Shown here: piece after piece, positions 1 through 12,975 of the stretch
Numbering within the stretch: position 1 is the stretch's first letter
How the letters are laid out: each line of letters begins with the position of its first letter
Origin: Tubiluchus corallicola
Lineage: Eukaryota > Priapulida > Priapulimorpha > Priapulimorphida > Tubiluchidae
NCBI GenBank assembly: GCA_030141605.1
Contig: JAQGDQ010000003.1
Location: 2,005,501-2,069,500, forward strand
DNA length: 64,000 nucleotides
Direction of reading: 5' to 3'
Notes under the pieces: model-generated
What the model saw: the letters and a program-made list of their open reading frames with translations, nothing else
Told to the model about the DNA's origin: nothing
Databases searched by the model: none
Program-made: the position numbers and the translations under genes

Positions 1-1349
1 GAGCAATAGCAATTTCTGAGCTATTTTGTGTGTGAGAGTAAAGAAGTACACTTCTTTGTGGCCGCCATACTATCTTGAGAGAACGACATATTTCTTCGAA
101 ATAGTATCAATGAAATCTTCAAATTTACGTTTTGAAAAGAGCAATACATATAATACATACTGTTTATAAATACTGTTTGTATTTCATCATACTATATTGT
201 ACTCATATAATAACAATAAACTTAACAAATTTGTTTTCATTTAGAACGGATTGGTCGACAAGCATTCCTATAGGTATATATTATATAGCCTACGGAAAGT
301 AAAAAAGTATAACTGTGGGAAGTTCTACAGTATATCCTAGCCATGAGTAAGCGCCCGAGATTTAAAATTTTTCAAAAAGTAGCCTCTTGCACTGCAGCAC
401 ATAGTCATAACATTTTTGAATCACACTGGTCACAACATTTTTGAATCACTGGGGTTTGATGAAACTGTTGATCATCACTCAGTCATTTACGGAGCCCGGA
501 AGGTGACATTAAAAGAAAAAAGTTTTTTTTGAAAAATTTTTGCAAACCAACACAAACCTTTTTTGTTCCCTCGCGAAGTATTGCGTTCCCCCGCAAAGTT
601 TTGCGTTCTCTCGAGTTTTTTGCAGAAAGTCTTCGCAGGTTCTAAGCTCCGAAATGAAAACAAAAACGAAATGTTTTGAATCAACTTGAACTACGCGTGC
701 TACTATTTTTACCTACGTTTGTCTGAGCTTTAGACTTCCACGTTCTGTAAACTGTCCGTTTATATCATTACAATTATTCAACATGTATGTATAGATCCAT
801 GAAAAATTTCCGCTTAATCAGATTTAAAGGTTGAATGTTTTCTTCTATTGTCGTCTTGTGGGCTCGGTACTAATTCGCAGTAATTTGAAACAAAACAAAT
901 TGTAGAGAAAACAGTAGAGAAAGTTGCTCGAGTTTAGTTGCGCAAAATCTGAAATCCAAAAGATGCATTCGTAAGTCGAACAGGATAGTTTTTTAATACA
1001 GTTCCATACACTGCAAGCCAGATTCAAGCAGTCAGTAACAAGTCTATTTAATGTGTGCGGTAGTACCGGAATCTATTTCGTTAGTCACTGAACCGGCATA
1101 CGTGTGTTGTGAAATGGCAGTATGGCGAAAGGAACCACTCACAACAACAATTGAAACTCGGGGATCACCTATCAATTCACTAACCAGAGTCGGCATTGCT
1201 TAACTTCGATTGATAAGTACACACGGTGACCTATTAGCTATTCCACTAAATGCAATAGTACGCATTTACAACAACTACAACATTCGAACTTGTTTTGCGG
1301 ACGGCCATAGACAAGTCCAATAATGCAAAACAACAAGCCAAAACTAGCA
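1..1349. other. Non-coding, nothing recognised
   Basis: Short, stop-rich frames only; no domain, RNA gene or repeat structure seen. A possible GCGTTC-type short repetition (ttgcgttccc / ttttgcgttc) lies near 570-615. Confidence 0.6.
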
Positions 1350-2215
1350 ATACCTGGTTTTTCTGAGCAAACTCCTGATTGCGCATCGAATTACTGGGCT
1401 TTGCACAAAAAATACAGCATTTTGAGCAAAACCTTAGGTTTCTAGCATAACTTAAGATTTATGAGTGAAACTGTAGTTTTCTAGCAAATTCCGAGATTTC
1501 TGAGCAAAACTTGTAATTTTTGGGGCCAAAATTTCGTTTTTTCAGTAAAATACAACCCATCTTCTGAGCGAAACTATGATTTACAAGAAAACCCCATAAC
1601 GCCGGGAGCGAAACTAGGGTTTAGCAACAAAACCATGATGTTGCGAACGAGATTATGGTTTTCTGGGCAAAACTCGGAATTTCTCAGCAAAGCGAGGACT
1701 TAACAGCAAACAGATAGCTCTCTGAGCCTATGTAAACTCTTAAACTTGAGTTTCTGAGCGAACCTATAACATTTCTGCAAGCTTGGGTTTTGGTAGCGAA
1801 ACCTAGGATTTCTGCCAACTTGAGTTTTGCGAATTAAAAACGATGTACAATGCCATGAATTTAAACAAAACTGCTGAGCTTAAACTTAAGCAACTTTAGC
1901 AAAATCTATGATTTCTGGAGCGCGACTAGAGTTTAGCAACAAAACGTTGATTTACTGAACAGAATTCGGGAATTCCTAGCAAAACTATAGTTTAAGCCCA
2001 TTTTGTTCAGAAAACACCAATTTCTCTCCAGAAATCACGAATTTCGCTTAGAAATCTTAGTTTGCTTTTTGAGCAAAAGCATAGATTCTCTAGCAATATC
2101 TAAGCTTTCTGGAGCGAATCTTGCTGCTCAGAAAAGGTATTTTAAACGTTGGACTCTTGACTTGCCAAAACCTTCGGCTCAATATTTTTTCTAGCGAACC
2201 ATTTAGAAAAGACGT
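1350..2215. repeat. Degenerate tandem repeat of about 20 nt
   Basis: Dozens of imperfect units like tttctgagcaaaactagga follow one another, e.g. ttttgagcaaaaccttagg, tttctgagcaaaacttgtaa, tcttctgagcgaaactatga, ttttctgggcaaaactcgga. Unit length is mostly 18-22 nt. The decay is strong enough that no long exact copy exists, which suggests an old minisatellite array. Confidence 0.85.
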
Positions 2216-4190
2216 CATAACTGATACACGGTGGGTTTTCTTGCGAGAAATTAACTTAGTTATAGGCATGCGACCACGTTCAGAAACATTGCAAATTTCA
2301 TCGACTACATACAAAGTGTAATTTGTTTTGGAGACATCTATATCGTTCCCAAATTTAATTGTTCAAATGTGAGCTTTCTCAGTGAATTGCAAAAGTAACA
2401 GGATCACGCATCATCATGGGGCTCGGATGTTGTTCTACTGACTCTCTATAAACATCTATACTCCTGGGCAATTATGTTATGACAGCAAAGCTATTAGTGG
2501 ATACATCGAGTACCCAGCGGTATAGTCTCTGAAATATGCGTTTTCATTTTAGTCTGCACAATTAATTGTCCGCAACTCGACATGATAAGATTAATAATAA
2601 TGCTTGAATGAATGTAGGACTGTCATAGTGATCCAATTGAGATCGTTTTATTCAATAAAAATAGATCAGATGTACGTATATCCAGCAGAGACGCCAGGGA
2701 CTTCAATTCTGCAACCCACATGTACCCGGAATGTCACTACAACAGAGAATAGGCCACTACATAACACGCAGAACTTAAAGAGTTTACTTCAAAATGTTTG
2801 CCATTTTCAAAATTGCCAGCCAATTTCAAAGCAGTGTATACAAATCGGATTGTTAGAAGTGTGTTTGGAGCACATTGTGCATTAATATGAAGTATAATAC
2901 ATACCAAAATGCAGAGTTTGTGTCCTATATTGGCGCCTTTTAAAATCAATCATAAATCAAAAGATGACAGGTTTCTAAATCTCGGAAACACAAACTTGGC
3001 ATTTGCAGTCGCTGAGACTAACACTAATCGACAGAAGAAAAGCAATGACTGATTAGGATCACTAATAATTTTTAATCAGCTATTTATGTTGTTGGTAAAA
3101 ATGACAATTTATTTTTATTTGTTTTATTTTTTTATTTTATGCGAGTTAATAAGAAATGTCCAAAGGCGGAATAGCTAGCCTAAATATAATCTTCTGTCTA
3201 GACATAAACTGCGAGATGACTCCCGTTTGAATCGCGGCGTCCCAAGGATAGTGCGTAATCGAACATTACAAAATTTTGCTCAAAAATGCCCGAATCTGTA
3301 ATTTAGGAACAATGCATTTGGATTATTGGATTGCATTGGATTATTTATGAATTACGATTATCGTACGCATATACATTTACGTTAGAAAATATAGAAAACT
3401 ATAGAAAATTAATATATTCTATAAGTCATTTAAGTCATTTATTTCACCTTACACATTTACAATGATTATACAATATCTAGTGAAAGGGCCTACAATGGAT
3501 ATAATACAAATAAGAATTACTGCACAGAAAAAGCCTCAAACACTGTTCACTTATGCACGAAGGTAAATGTGTTGTGGGCAGAGTGTTGAGTGTATATAAA
3601 TGTGTACCTTCAGAAAATATATTGCACCAGCATAGTGGGATAAATTACGCAATAGGAGTCAAAGACTGCATTGTATACTAGCTCAAATTTCTGCGACACC
3701 GTCTGTGCCCGTTTTCAGCAATTCTGCAATGACATAGAACCGTTGTCTAGCTTAATATACAACCTGCAGGTTGTGCTAGTAGTCTTGCGTAATATACATT
3801 GTAGAGATGCCTGCCTTTGTTATAGCGTTTGCCTCATATAGCTATGGCTTCCCGTTACAGAAGCCTTTCTTTGCTAGCTTTGCTTAGTTGAAAGTTTTCC
3901 ATTATTTTGCCAACACCTAATGAAAACAAGTGGATGCGTAGAAGCGAGTCACGCGGCTGTAAAAGTGTTTTTATTAGTTAAGAGGTACATTTAAGCAGGT
4001 GGCTGTAACACTCGCATCACTGTTCAACTTGTAGGATCTCTAGGTAATTAGAGTGCCAAGCGTAGGGCTGCGCAGTAACACATTACCACAAATAGCCTAA
4101 AAGCCAATCCAAACCACCAAACTATCTGACCAAATGTGAAGACAGTTACAGAGGCTCTTGTTTTGAATTTTCTGTCTTTGTAATACAAAG
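2216..4190. other. Non-coding, nothing recognised
   Basis: AT-rich sequence; the longest frames (under 95 codons) have no family resemblance. Confidence 0.6.
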
Positions 4191-4192
4191 AA

Positions 4193-4290
4193 AGAGAAAA
4201 AGAGAGAGGGAGAGGAGTCAGAGAGAGAGAGAGGGGGGGAAGGGAAATAGAGAGAGAGAAAGAGAAAGAAAAGAACGAAGAGAAACAAAA
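4193..4290. repeat. GA-rich tract
   Basis: Imperfect (GA)n / GAAA purine tract on the plus strand. Confidence 0.85.
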
Positions 4291-4440
4291 ATTTCACTGT
4301 AGTAGAAAAAACAGACAAGAGTCAAACCACAAGGCAACCTAGGCGATATACTTATATGTTTATTAAATTTAATTAATATATAATTTTTGCAGGACTTATG
4401 ATTAATTCAGGTTTTTTAAGTTGTTTTCACTGTACGTTTC

Positions 4441-4630
4441 TAGTTAGACAGGCAGACAGACAGGCAAATACACAGACAGACAGACAGACAGACTGACAGA
4501 CTGACTGACTGACTGACTGACTGACTGACTGACTGACTGACTGACTGACTGACTGACTGACTGACTGACTGACTGACTGACTGACTGACTGACTGATTGA
4601 CTGATTGACTGACTGATTGACTGAAAAAAC
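4441..4630. repeat. (GACA)n-(GACT)n microsatellite
   Basis: GACA units pass into a long run of GACT units, with some ATTG variants at the right end. Confidence 0.97.
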
Positions 4631-4789
4631 AGCCAGACAGACGGATAGATAAGTTATATGCACAAAACCCTAAAAACCTCATAAATGAACTTGATCTAAT
4701 ACTCTGGGGTAGTAATGTCTACAATATTATATGAAAATATGCACTAGAACTAACAAGGGCAACGATGACAACGACAACTGCAATAACAA

Positions 4790-4797
4790 TGACGACG

Positions 4798-4828
<31 letters not shown>

Positions 4829-4851
4829 CTACTACTACTACTACTACTACA

Positions 4852-4937
<86 letters not shown>

Positions 4938-4974
4938 AGCAAGTGCTGCAACAGCAACAACAACAACAACAACA

Positions 4975-5039
<65 letters not shown>

Positions 5040-5110
5040 TACTACTACTACTACTACAGCAAGTGCTGCAACAGCAGCAGCAACAACAACAACAACAACA
5101 ACAATGATGA
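4790..5110. repeat. Compound (AAC)n-(TAC)n microsatellite with a duplicated internal block
   Basis: The order AAC, TAC, then the unique core agcaagtgctgcaacagc, then AAC, TAC, core and AAC occurs, so a block of about 120 bp is present twice (cores near 4,937 and 5,057). Open frames across it are repeat artefacts. Confidence 0.95.
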
Positions 5111-5139
5111 GACGACGAAGACAACAACAGCAACAACAT

Positions 5140-5702
5140 GAAATCAGTATTTCAACGAGAACTCAGAAATTAATGCAAATCGGCAAAAAAGCTACTGTAA
5201 CTCTTAGACTAGTAATTTAGGTCGTTACTTACCGAGGTAATAAAAACTCTGCTAAAACTTCAAAAACTTTAAGCTTTTGTGCAATATACTTCAGGTACAT
5301 TACACTTACACTGTTTCAAACAGAGACAGCTTTTACAAATTTTAATGCAATAACCAGTGACTTTAAATTTGTGGCCCTATGTCAAAAGTAGATTATAGCT
5401 TAATTGAGTAGGGCAACCAAGTTTAAACCATATCTTCTATGTTGAGTAACTTTTAGCATCAAATGAAGGAGAGATTTCAGTGTAGCAGTCGGTCACCTTT
5501 CGGTGACTGTGAGTGGTAAGGCGGTGATTCTAGCAAAGGTGGTTACAACAAAAAACTGTAACCACTACCATAATTGGTCCGTCCAAAAATACACTGATTT
5601 TTATTAAAATTATTTTAGACCAAGCTCTGTAAGTGGACGGCCATCAAGCAAAAGAAAAATCAAGTACAGGTCATGCACCAGAAGAAACAGTGCATTGGTT
5701 AA
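5140..5702. other. Non-coding with two adjacent hairpins
   Basis: GTCACCtttcGGTGAC near 5,490-5,510 and GTGGTTACA...TGTAACCAC near 5,540-5,570 could each fold; otherwise nothing recognised. Confidence 0.5.
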
Positions 5703-5704
5703 TA

Positions 5705-7209
5705 CAGTAGTACCTCTGTTTTCGACCATAATTCGTTCCTAAAAAGTGTTTGAAAACCGATTTGGTTGAGAACCGAATCATTTATTCCCATAAGCAAATA
5801 ATCCGTTCTTAAGCACCAAATGAACTGTAAAGTATTACTAAAACGAAATATAATAATGCAAAAATGTTATTCAAACAGAAGATATGATATAATTGATAAG
5901 AAAAACATAATAGAATTACTTTGAAAGAAAAACATAATTGTTCCTGCATGAAAATGCGAGAAAAGTAAACGTAAAAAGCACTTAGCGATGTTAGGGCAAT
6001 TCAAATGTTGTGTGTGACTACTTTCGGGCGCGGTCGGTTACGCTCGGCTCTGCTCGGCTCGCCGTGCATGCGTTCATCACGTTATTATATTTTTTATTAT
6101 ATTAATTCTTTATTTGTCATTAAAATGGTTCACTCATTATAATAAAATTGAGTAAGCCTCAGCGTAATGTTAAAATAACAACACTGTTCAAGACAAATGC
6201 GTCCAGTGCATACTAAAAAAAACTAAAGTGCAAAACTAAGGCCTAATTATATACAATAAATGAACATATTTACAAACACCATATTAAAATATTTTTACAA
6301 AACAATATTACAAAAGTACATTAAATTTTACATGACATATTTTACACTATATATACATTTGACATGACACAATTAAGAGAAACATGCTTTACATTACATA
6401 AATTTCACTCATTACATTTACACTATTTATACATTTGACATTACAAAACTAACATAACACGTATTACACTACATAATTTTTTTTTAAAAAATTCATTTTT
6501 AATCGTTTATGGAGTCAGGGGCGGGGGTAGATGAAAGTTGAGTCTGTGTAATTAGTATGAGATGCACAATGTGGAAGTTGAAACCTGTTATATTGATATT
6601 CTTTTAATTTCTTTTTAAAGTGGTGGAGAGATTCTATTTGTTTTATTTCACTGGGTAGTAAGTTCCATAAATGTATGGCCTGTTTTGATATAGAGTTATT
6701 TCCAAATTTATAGTTTACTGTAATTTGCTTTAAATTGTGTGTTCTAGTGTTTAAAGTGGTATCAGGAATGAATGCTAAGGGATTGTTTATAAATGGAATG
6801 CTCAGTTTATTGATATATTTATAAAGAAATATCAGTGTTTTGTAATCTCGATCGGCTTCTAATATTGGTATTTTTGTGGGCGTTCTTAAGCTTGTTGCAG
6901 AAGCAGCATGTTGTTTAGCAGCTTTGTTAGAGTAGCCATGAATTAATCTAAGTGCGTAGTTTTGCATTGTATTTAGTTTTCTAAAGTTTTCATTTTTAAC
7001 GTTTTGAAGAAAAGTGCAACCATATAGATAATGTGGTAATATTAGACTTTTGTAGATGAGAATTTTTGTTTTCTTGGTTAGATGGAGTGTTTGGCGGTTG
7101 GTCGAGTACCGAAATTCTGGTCGAGAACGGAGACAATTTCAGCTCGAATTTTCTGGTCGAAAAGCGCTTTGTACGAATATGGAGACGTTCGACAACGGAG
7201 ATATGTCTG
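5705..7209. mobile_element. TA-flanked DNA transposon interrupted by a LINE fragment
   Basis: The left end CAGTAGTACCTCTGTTTTCG at 5,705 and the right end, read in reverse complement from 7,209 (CAGACATATCTCCGTTGTCG), are inverted repeats next to TA (5,703-5,704; 7,210-7,211). Both arms continue with degenerate TTCGACC / GGTCGA units. No transposase is seen. The element is split by a LINE 3' fragment at about 6,085-7,081. The ends suggest Tc1/mariner/pogo-like; class is inference. Confidence 0.7.
6085..7081 (-). mobile_element. 5'-truncated LINE (reverse transcriptase C-terminus) nested in a DNA transposon
   Basis: From 7,079 on the minus strand an open frame reads KTKILIYKSLILPHYLYGC, FRKLNTMQNYALRLIHGYSN, LYKYINKLSIPF, HLWNLLPSEIKQ and FKKKLKEYQYN up to a stop after 6,515. 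LxxPHxxYGC...NxxLRxI...WNxLP...FKxxLK is the usual C-terminal end of CR1/Rex/jockey-type LINE proteins. The 3' UTR continues to about 6,085; no poly(A) or clear target duplication was found. It is unrelated in sequence to the LINE at 52,682-56,156. Confidence 0.82.
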
Positions 7210-7211
7210 TA

Positions 7212-8784
7212 TGCTGAAATATGCTGTTAAAATCAGAAAGAAATGTTACATAAACTTCTGCCTTATGGGATCATACTGATGTAAAATATCATTACATTTG
7301 TACAATTCCACTTTTCTAACAGTATAACTTTGTTTTTGTACTTTCCAGTATAACCATATCAGGGAATACTGTACTGATATGCTGTATCTGCAACACTCTT
7401 TTGCATGCTGAATTTTAGCGATAACTGCAGGATTTTTTTCAATAAAAAAAGCGGTAACAACACTTGGGTCTCTGATCTTAAAGGGGAAAATAACCTAATG
7501 CCAACGACGTGTGTAAGGATGTTGTAATTTGCAAAAGGAGTAAATCTACATCTACATTTGCCCTCACCGTCGGACAAAGCTAACTGAAGCCAATAGACTA
7601 GCTATCATGTAAATGCTGATATGACCTGTGATGCAACATGAAACCACCATGTCGCACACGCTGTCCTCATTATATTAAACGCATCTCTCACGCACAACAC
7701 TGGTATGCTCTCGAATAATTATCACGCCAAACTTGCATCTAACAGCATGGAAATTACAGCGAGAAGAAACATTATAAATTGTAGCCAATGTACGCAAATC
7801 GCTCGACGGCAATAAATAGTTTTCGCTGTGAGACTATTAAAAACAACTACTTTTTCGTATACATAGATTTGAGAGCCGTGATTGTCAAAAAATGATATTA
7901 TTAAAAACAAATTGGTTTTTAATTGGTACTTGGCTTTTACAAAGTAAATTGGTTTTTAATAGCAACTTAACGCTATTAAAATTATATCTGAATTGCAAGA
8001 AAATGAATTAGTTGAAACTTTTCTGACAAGAGACGTTCGGTCGAATTTCATCGTTAATTCCTGATGAAGCCTATGAAGATTTGACCATGATTTGGTACAA
8101 TAGAATGATTTTAAGCGGTACACTCAACGCTAGTCTTGAATTTTCGCTTTTCAGTGACCTGTGAAATTCTCAAGAGCGCAGGAGACTGTATTGATGTTTG
8201 AATGATAATGACTGTAATTAGCAGTCACGTGACTACTCAAATGACAGGGACGCTGATAAGACTAGCAAGGTGTGCACAGCGACAATTACACGGCTGGTGC
8301 GGCTTACCTAATGGGATCTTGCGACTAATTACATTGTCAGAACGGTTAATTTTCAGCCTCCCTGGCTTCAGCGATTAGCTCACGATCTGAGCGGGTCCTT
8401 TTAACTTACTCCATTAGGCATTCCAAGAACATCAGAGAAGGCAGTAACTCTTTATGCTCACAACAGTAAGGTGAGTTGACTTGGAGTTGCTCGTTATAAA
8501 AACGGGCTAGATATGAATGAAAAGTCGATTATTCGATACACAAATTGTTGTGGTGCTATTCGCTTAGGCGAAGGATCGATTCATCGATAGGCAGGTCATA
8601 TCTGAGAAGTTTATGATCTGCAAACACAACGTCACGATTCAGTGGTTTTATGGGCGGCCTGTTCATTAATTATATTATCTGCTCATTAGCTATATCCATT
8701 CATTAACTGGATCTAAGAACGCACCTATAAAATCGCTGCTCGTTTGCTATGATAACTTCTTAGCCTGCTTTCTCGTCCACTCAC
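7212..8784. other. Non-coding, nothing recognised
   Basis: No supported gene or repeat boundary. Confidence 0.55.
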
Positions 8785-9065
8785 TTGTTTTTCTTTTGCT
8801 AATCCATTCATTCTTTTGCTTTCCCTCCTATTTGTTTGATTAGTTTTTTGCTCGTTGCTCGCTTATATATTCATTCTTTTATTCATTTCTTCGAAGTTGT
8901 TTATTTATTGTTTGTCCGTCCGTCCATTCGTGCATTTGTCTATTAATGTCTCACAAAAGAATGGATGAATGAATGAACGATGAATGAACTAATGAATGAA
9001 TGAATAAATAAATGAATGAATGAATATGTGGGTGGATAGATAAAGAAATAAATAAATGAAAAATA
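8785..9065. repeat. Low-complexity TTCATTC-rich arm followed by a TGAATGAA-rich arm
   Basis: Pyrimidine-rich sequence with cattcattcttttg-type units (to about 8,945), then tgaatgaatgaa and aataaataaatg units (8,960-9,065). The two halves are roughly complementary. Confidence 0.75.
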
Positions 9066-9684
9066 AGAAAAGGCATAAAGGTGTCAGCTGTGATACTTAT
9101 ACTAAACATTTGCGGTCTTTACCAACTGTTTGCATTTTCTTGGGATTTTAAAGACATTTTACGCTCAATTAGCTATATAATTATTCATAATTACTAAAAT
9201 GTGCATAAAAAGCAGAGCACTAGAATTATAACTGCCATAAAAGTTGATTATAGTCAAAGAACGCCCATAAAAGTGCACGCCATTGTGTCCTAAAAATAAA
9301 AGTAGCCTTACGTTCCAAAACCCGAAATAAAAAACTTACTTAAAAATATATGAGTTTATATTGCTAATTGTCATTCAGGTTTGTTGGAAAGCCCTTGACA
9401 AGTGCGCTCAAAAGCTCTGAATCCGTACTACTCAATAAGATGGACCACTGAACGCCTTAACGTCGTTGCCTTTTAACAAGTACATACTAAATTGCTGAAT
9501 TTGGGAAAAAAGACCCAAATGATATGCAGTACCGGTATTGTGTTAGTAATAAAAAGTACACTAGTATTAATAACTTATTTGTTTCTTGTTGCCAGAATTA
9601 ATCCTAAAGCCTCGCTGAAGCAGCACGTTCGGCAAAAACATTCGAAAAAGAAAAGCAGTTTTAAGCTCACGTAAAAAGAACCAT
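9066..9684. other. Non-coding, nothing recognised
   Basis: No supported feature. Confidence 0.55.
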
Positions 9685-10395
9685 ATATCGGGTCGAGCAG
9701 AAAAAATGTGCCGAAGTTTAAAACCAAGTGCACTACAAAGTTTTAATTTCACAACATGATACTACAATAAATTAATTTTTTCCTGCGAAAGTTACAAGTT
9801 TATAGTTTTGCCAATTTCAAAGTTATGGTTGAAAAACTTTAGCATGTTAAAGATTTAAATGCCGAACTAATGTCAGCTAACCAACAATCTCGAAAAACAG
9901 TTACGTTAATGTTAATAAAACACTTAGTAAAATGGCAACAAAATAATGAAGAAACAGCGAGTTTACATCATGGTCTTCACCTCAGAAAATAAAGCACTGG
10001 TAAGGATTTGTTGTCAGGAAAAAATTGAATTTAATCCTCTGGACTATAGTATCTGAAATCCCATTAAAGAGAAAGTACACTATGGCTGCACAAAGCCGTT
10101 TCGTGCCGAGGAAATAAAGGCAAAAATTGTTATTGTTAGTAGAAACGTTTTCGCTTAGTTTGCAGTAAAAATGGTAAACATTTGTTGGTGAACAGGGTAT
10201 TATCAGCAAACTTGAGAATAGTGGCACACATTTTTTCCACTTGTTGTATTAAAACATCTATATCTTCAGAAAAATGTAAGTGAATGACCTAAGATCTTTG
10301 ATGCTTATTTACAAGTGTAGTAATTTTTAAGCGGCACCGTTATTTTCTTCTTATAATATCGTGATGAAAACTTCGGTAAATTTTTGCGTTACCAT
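9685..10395. repeat. Dispersed repeat family R1, copy A
   Basis: Collinear with 16,965-17,690. Shared blocks in order: gcagaaaaaatgtgccgaa, atttcaca, tttatagtt, catgtcag-like, aaacag, tttacatcatg, cagaaaataaagca, aaagtacac/aaagtgtac, cttataatatcgtgat and aaaacttcg. No coding region of its own; possibly an old non-autonomous element. Termini not resolved. Confidence 0.8.
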
Positions 10396-12809
10396 ATAAT
10401 TAAGCCTATTTCGCACGCTTTCTTTTGCATTACCACAAATTTACACTACAAAACTAATTGTTACAGAATTTCTGAACAGCATTTACCTGATAGTATCAGA
10501 ATTCCTCTTCAAGAGTAAAATGACTATAAAATACCATTAGCAGAGGATTAACAAAACTTTGTAATTGGTACAACCAAAACTTATCCAACCAAGTTGATTT
10601 TTCTTCTACTGTTACACAGGTTCACTGCAACTTCACTATCACTGAAGCGCGTAATTGTTACGTAATAATTATGAGCCATTCTACGGTGACTGTTTATCAC
10701 TATTAGGTACCAATAGGCCTATATGTCCGGTGCAAACGTTCTACATCAGTGATTACTTTACTCGCTACAATAGCACCACGATATTACAATAATCGATTGG
10801 ACACCTCACCTATAGAGATGTGTATCTTCATCAATGCTTCTGTTTGCTATCCAAGCGAAGACCTATTGCACCCGATAACAGCAGCTCACTCGTGCTTTTC
10901 TCTTGCTGATTATTTGCGCGCTTACCTATTTTGTCTGCACTGTCTGCGCACTGAAAGTTTGCTCCGGCCAGGTTATGTAATAAGGACAATTTAATAATAA
11001 TTAGATTAGGTAACAACAGTAACTTTCTCTCTTGCCATAGAACCTACTTTTGACGTTTCGTCATTAGCCAAATCACTATTAGTAGCATCATTACGTTCAT
11101 CATTATCATCGTCGTCGTCATCACTTACTACCGTCGCCGCTACCACCGTCGTTGTCGTCGTCATCGTCATCATTTAACCGAGTGTGGTAATCTCTAGCAA
11201 ACTCCGAAGGATCACATACTGCAGAGCTTTCTGGAGGCTTTTCTAGAAGTCTCATATACTGAACATATTTTGAGGGTTGTAGGATTTTTGCAGTTAATAA
11301 AAAAAATCTGGTTAATGTGGTTCGGTAATTCGGAGTTTGTATCAAAATTCAAAATTCTTAAATTGTAGGCGTGCGTAGAACACTTGGTGTTCATTGTTCA
11401 GACTCGAGGATTTTGTTAAAGTTTTATCTAGACATCTATTTCGCAATTTATAAGTTGACCCTAGACGAATGAAAAACCCACAAATCATCATCTGGTTTTG
11501 CTGCCTTTCTTTCCCTTTTTATTGTCTTTTTTATATTATACCCGAGAAAAGCTTAATCTATTAAGGTTAATTTCTTTCCATTTCGCTTTTTTCTCTATGA
11601 AATATATAAGAACAAATGCATCACCATTCCAACTAGGTAAAACCTGGAAGTTGTGCAGTAACTAGAGGCAATGATACATTATTTGCATTGCAAATACACT
11701 TACCTATATTAATGTGCAAATACAAGAACTATGTCAGCTTCCAAAATCAGTACGAGTGCACGATTTTTAATGCAGGCGAAACAGTTCGTTCACTCAGACA
11801 TTACACAAGCAAGAAGCCCAGTTCTACGACGCGTATTTCATTTTTATCAAAATAACTTTATTTAACATTGTCTATGGCTTTTGTAACAGTTTGCTATAAC
11901 AGTTGGTACACCTAAGCTTGCTATAAATGAATGTTCCAAAACGCACAGATAGGTTTTTTCTTTTCTGCACTTTTGTGCATCTGGATATCTGTGTTTTGCA
12001 GTCGTTAAGTTGAATGATTGAAAAATAAAACATCTTTCAATTAAAAACTCAGAAAAGCTGACGTAAGAAGCTAATATATTTTGAAGAGCGCTTGACTGCA
12101 TTCTAGTTCGTGAGACGACAATCAATGATTATAGTTCGTGCAAAAATGATGCAAAAAGATAAAGCTCGTGCATTGTGCGTGTATGGTTCTGCGCACCCTT
12201 TATTGCCATCATAAAGTATTGAGACATGACATAAATATGCTCTGCTGAATTTCTCAAGCATTTTAAACGATGATGCACAACCAGAAAAAGATAAGAAATT
12301 ATCCTCGTGGGTTCTGCAAAAGTAATCTTAATACAGCAACTACCAAACTCAACAAAAAGCACAAAGAGGATGAAGCTTTTAAAAAAGCCAGTGGTCTTGT
12401 CAGGGACGCTTCCGTCTGAGCACTTCAAGCACATTCAAATGCCAAACAGGAAAATAAACTAAAGACAAACTACAACAATAATTTAACTGCAAAATGGCAG
12501 GGTCATTGTTTCGTCAAACCGTTTACAGCCTATTTTTTATTTTAGTTATTTCATTTACGTGATGATCAAATGGTCAAAATTACTAAAAAAAGATTTAGAA
12601 GTCCATGGCACATAATTGATTAAAAGTACATTGAATATGACGAACAATAATAAAAACACGGAAAATATAGTAAAATAATAAAAGCATTGTCATAAAACAT
12701 ACACAATCGTAGAAAATGCAAGATTTTGTCAACTACAGAAAGCTTCATTAAATTTTCAGATTTTTAAAAATTATCAAGCCTATATATACCCTTAATTCGT
12801 AATTATGTA
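10396..12809. other. Non-coding; short (ATC/GTC) tract only
   Basis: Apart from an imperfect ATC/GTC triplet tract at 11,092-11,175, nothing recognised. An open frame of 101 codons on the minus strand (12,129-12,434) has no family resemblance. Confidence 0.55.
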
Positions 12810-12975
12810 CCCTTAATTCGGCGTAATTGCAGCGGCAAAGACTTCCACAGTTTGAAGGCAGCAGAACTGAACCATTTATCGCCGCATGTGACAAGCCTGG
12901 TATGTGGGACTACAAGAATACTTCTGTTTGAGCTAGATCTTAAAGGACAGCAAAAGAGGTACCTGAAATAGGTTT
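12810..12975 (+). repeat. Possible old interspersed-element fragment
   Basis: Reads in one frame DFHSLKAAELNHLSPHV and TSLVCGTTRILLFELDL, resembling a sequence that I know as a common interspersed repeat in aquatic animal genomes (pattern F.SLGA.AL..LSPHV.SLV.GTTR). No element ends visible; the identification is from memory. Confidence 0.4.

Noticed and set aside
4731-5220. Long open frames rich in Tyr, Asn, Ser or Thr
   Set aside because: They are translations of AAC/TAC triplet repeats in all frames; no non-repetitive protein part or splice context.
7322-7375. Possible transposon end tacagtattccctg (reverse complement) at 7,362-7,376
   Set aside because: Only the first seven bases match the left TIR at 5,705; the end at 7,209 matches far better.
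12129-12434. 101-codon minus-strand open frame
   Set aside because: No recognisable domain or start context; expected by chance in this length of DNA.
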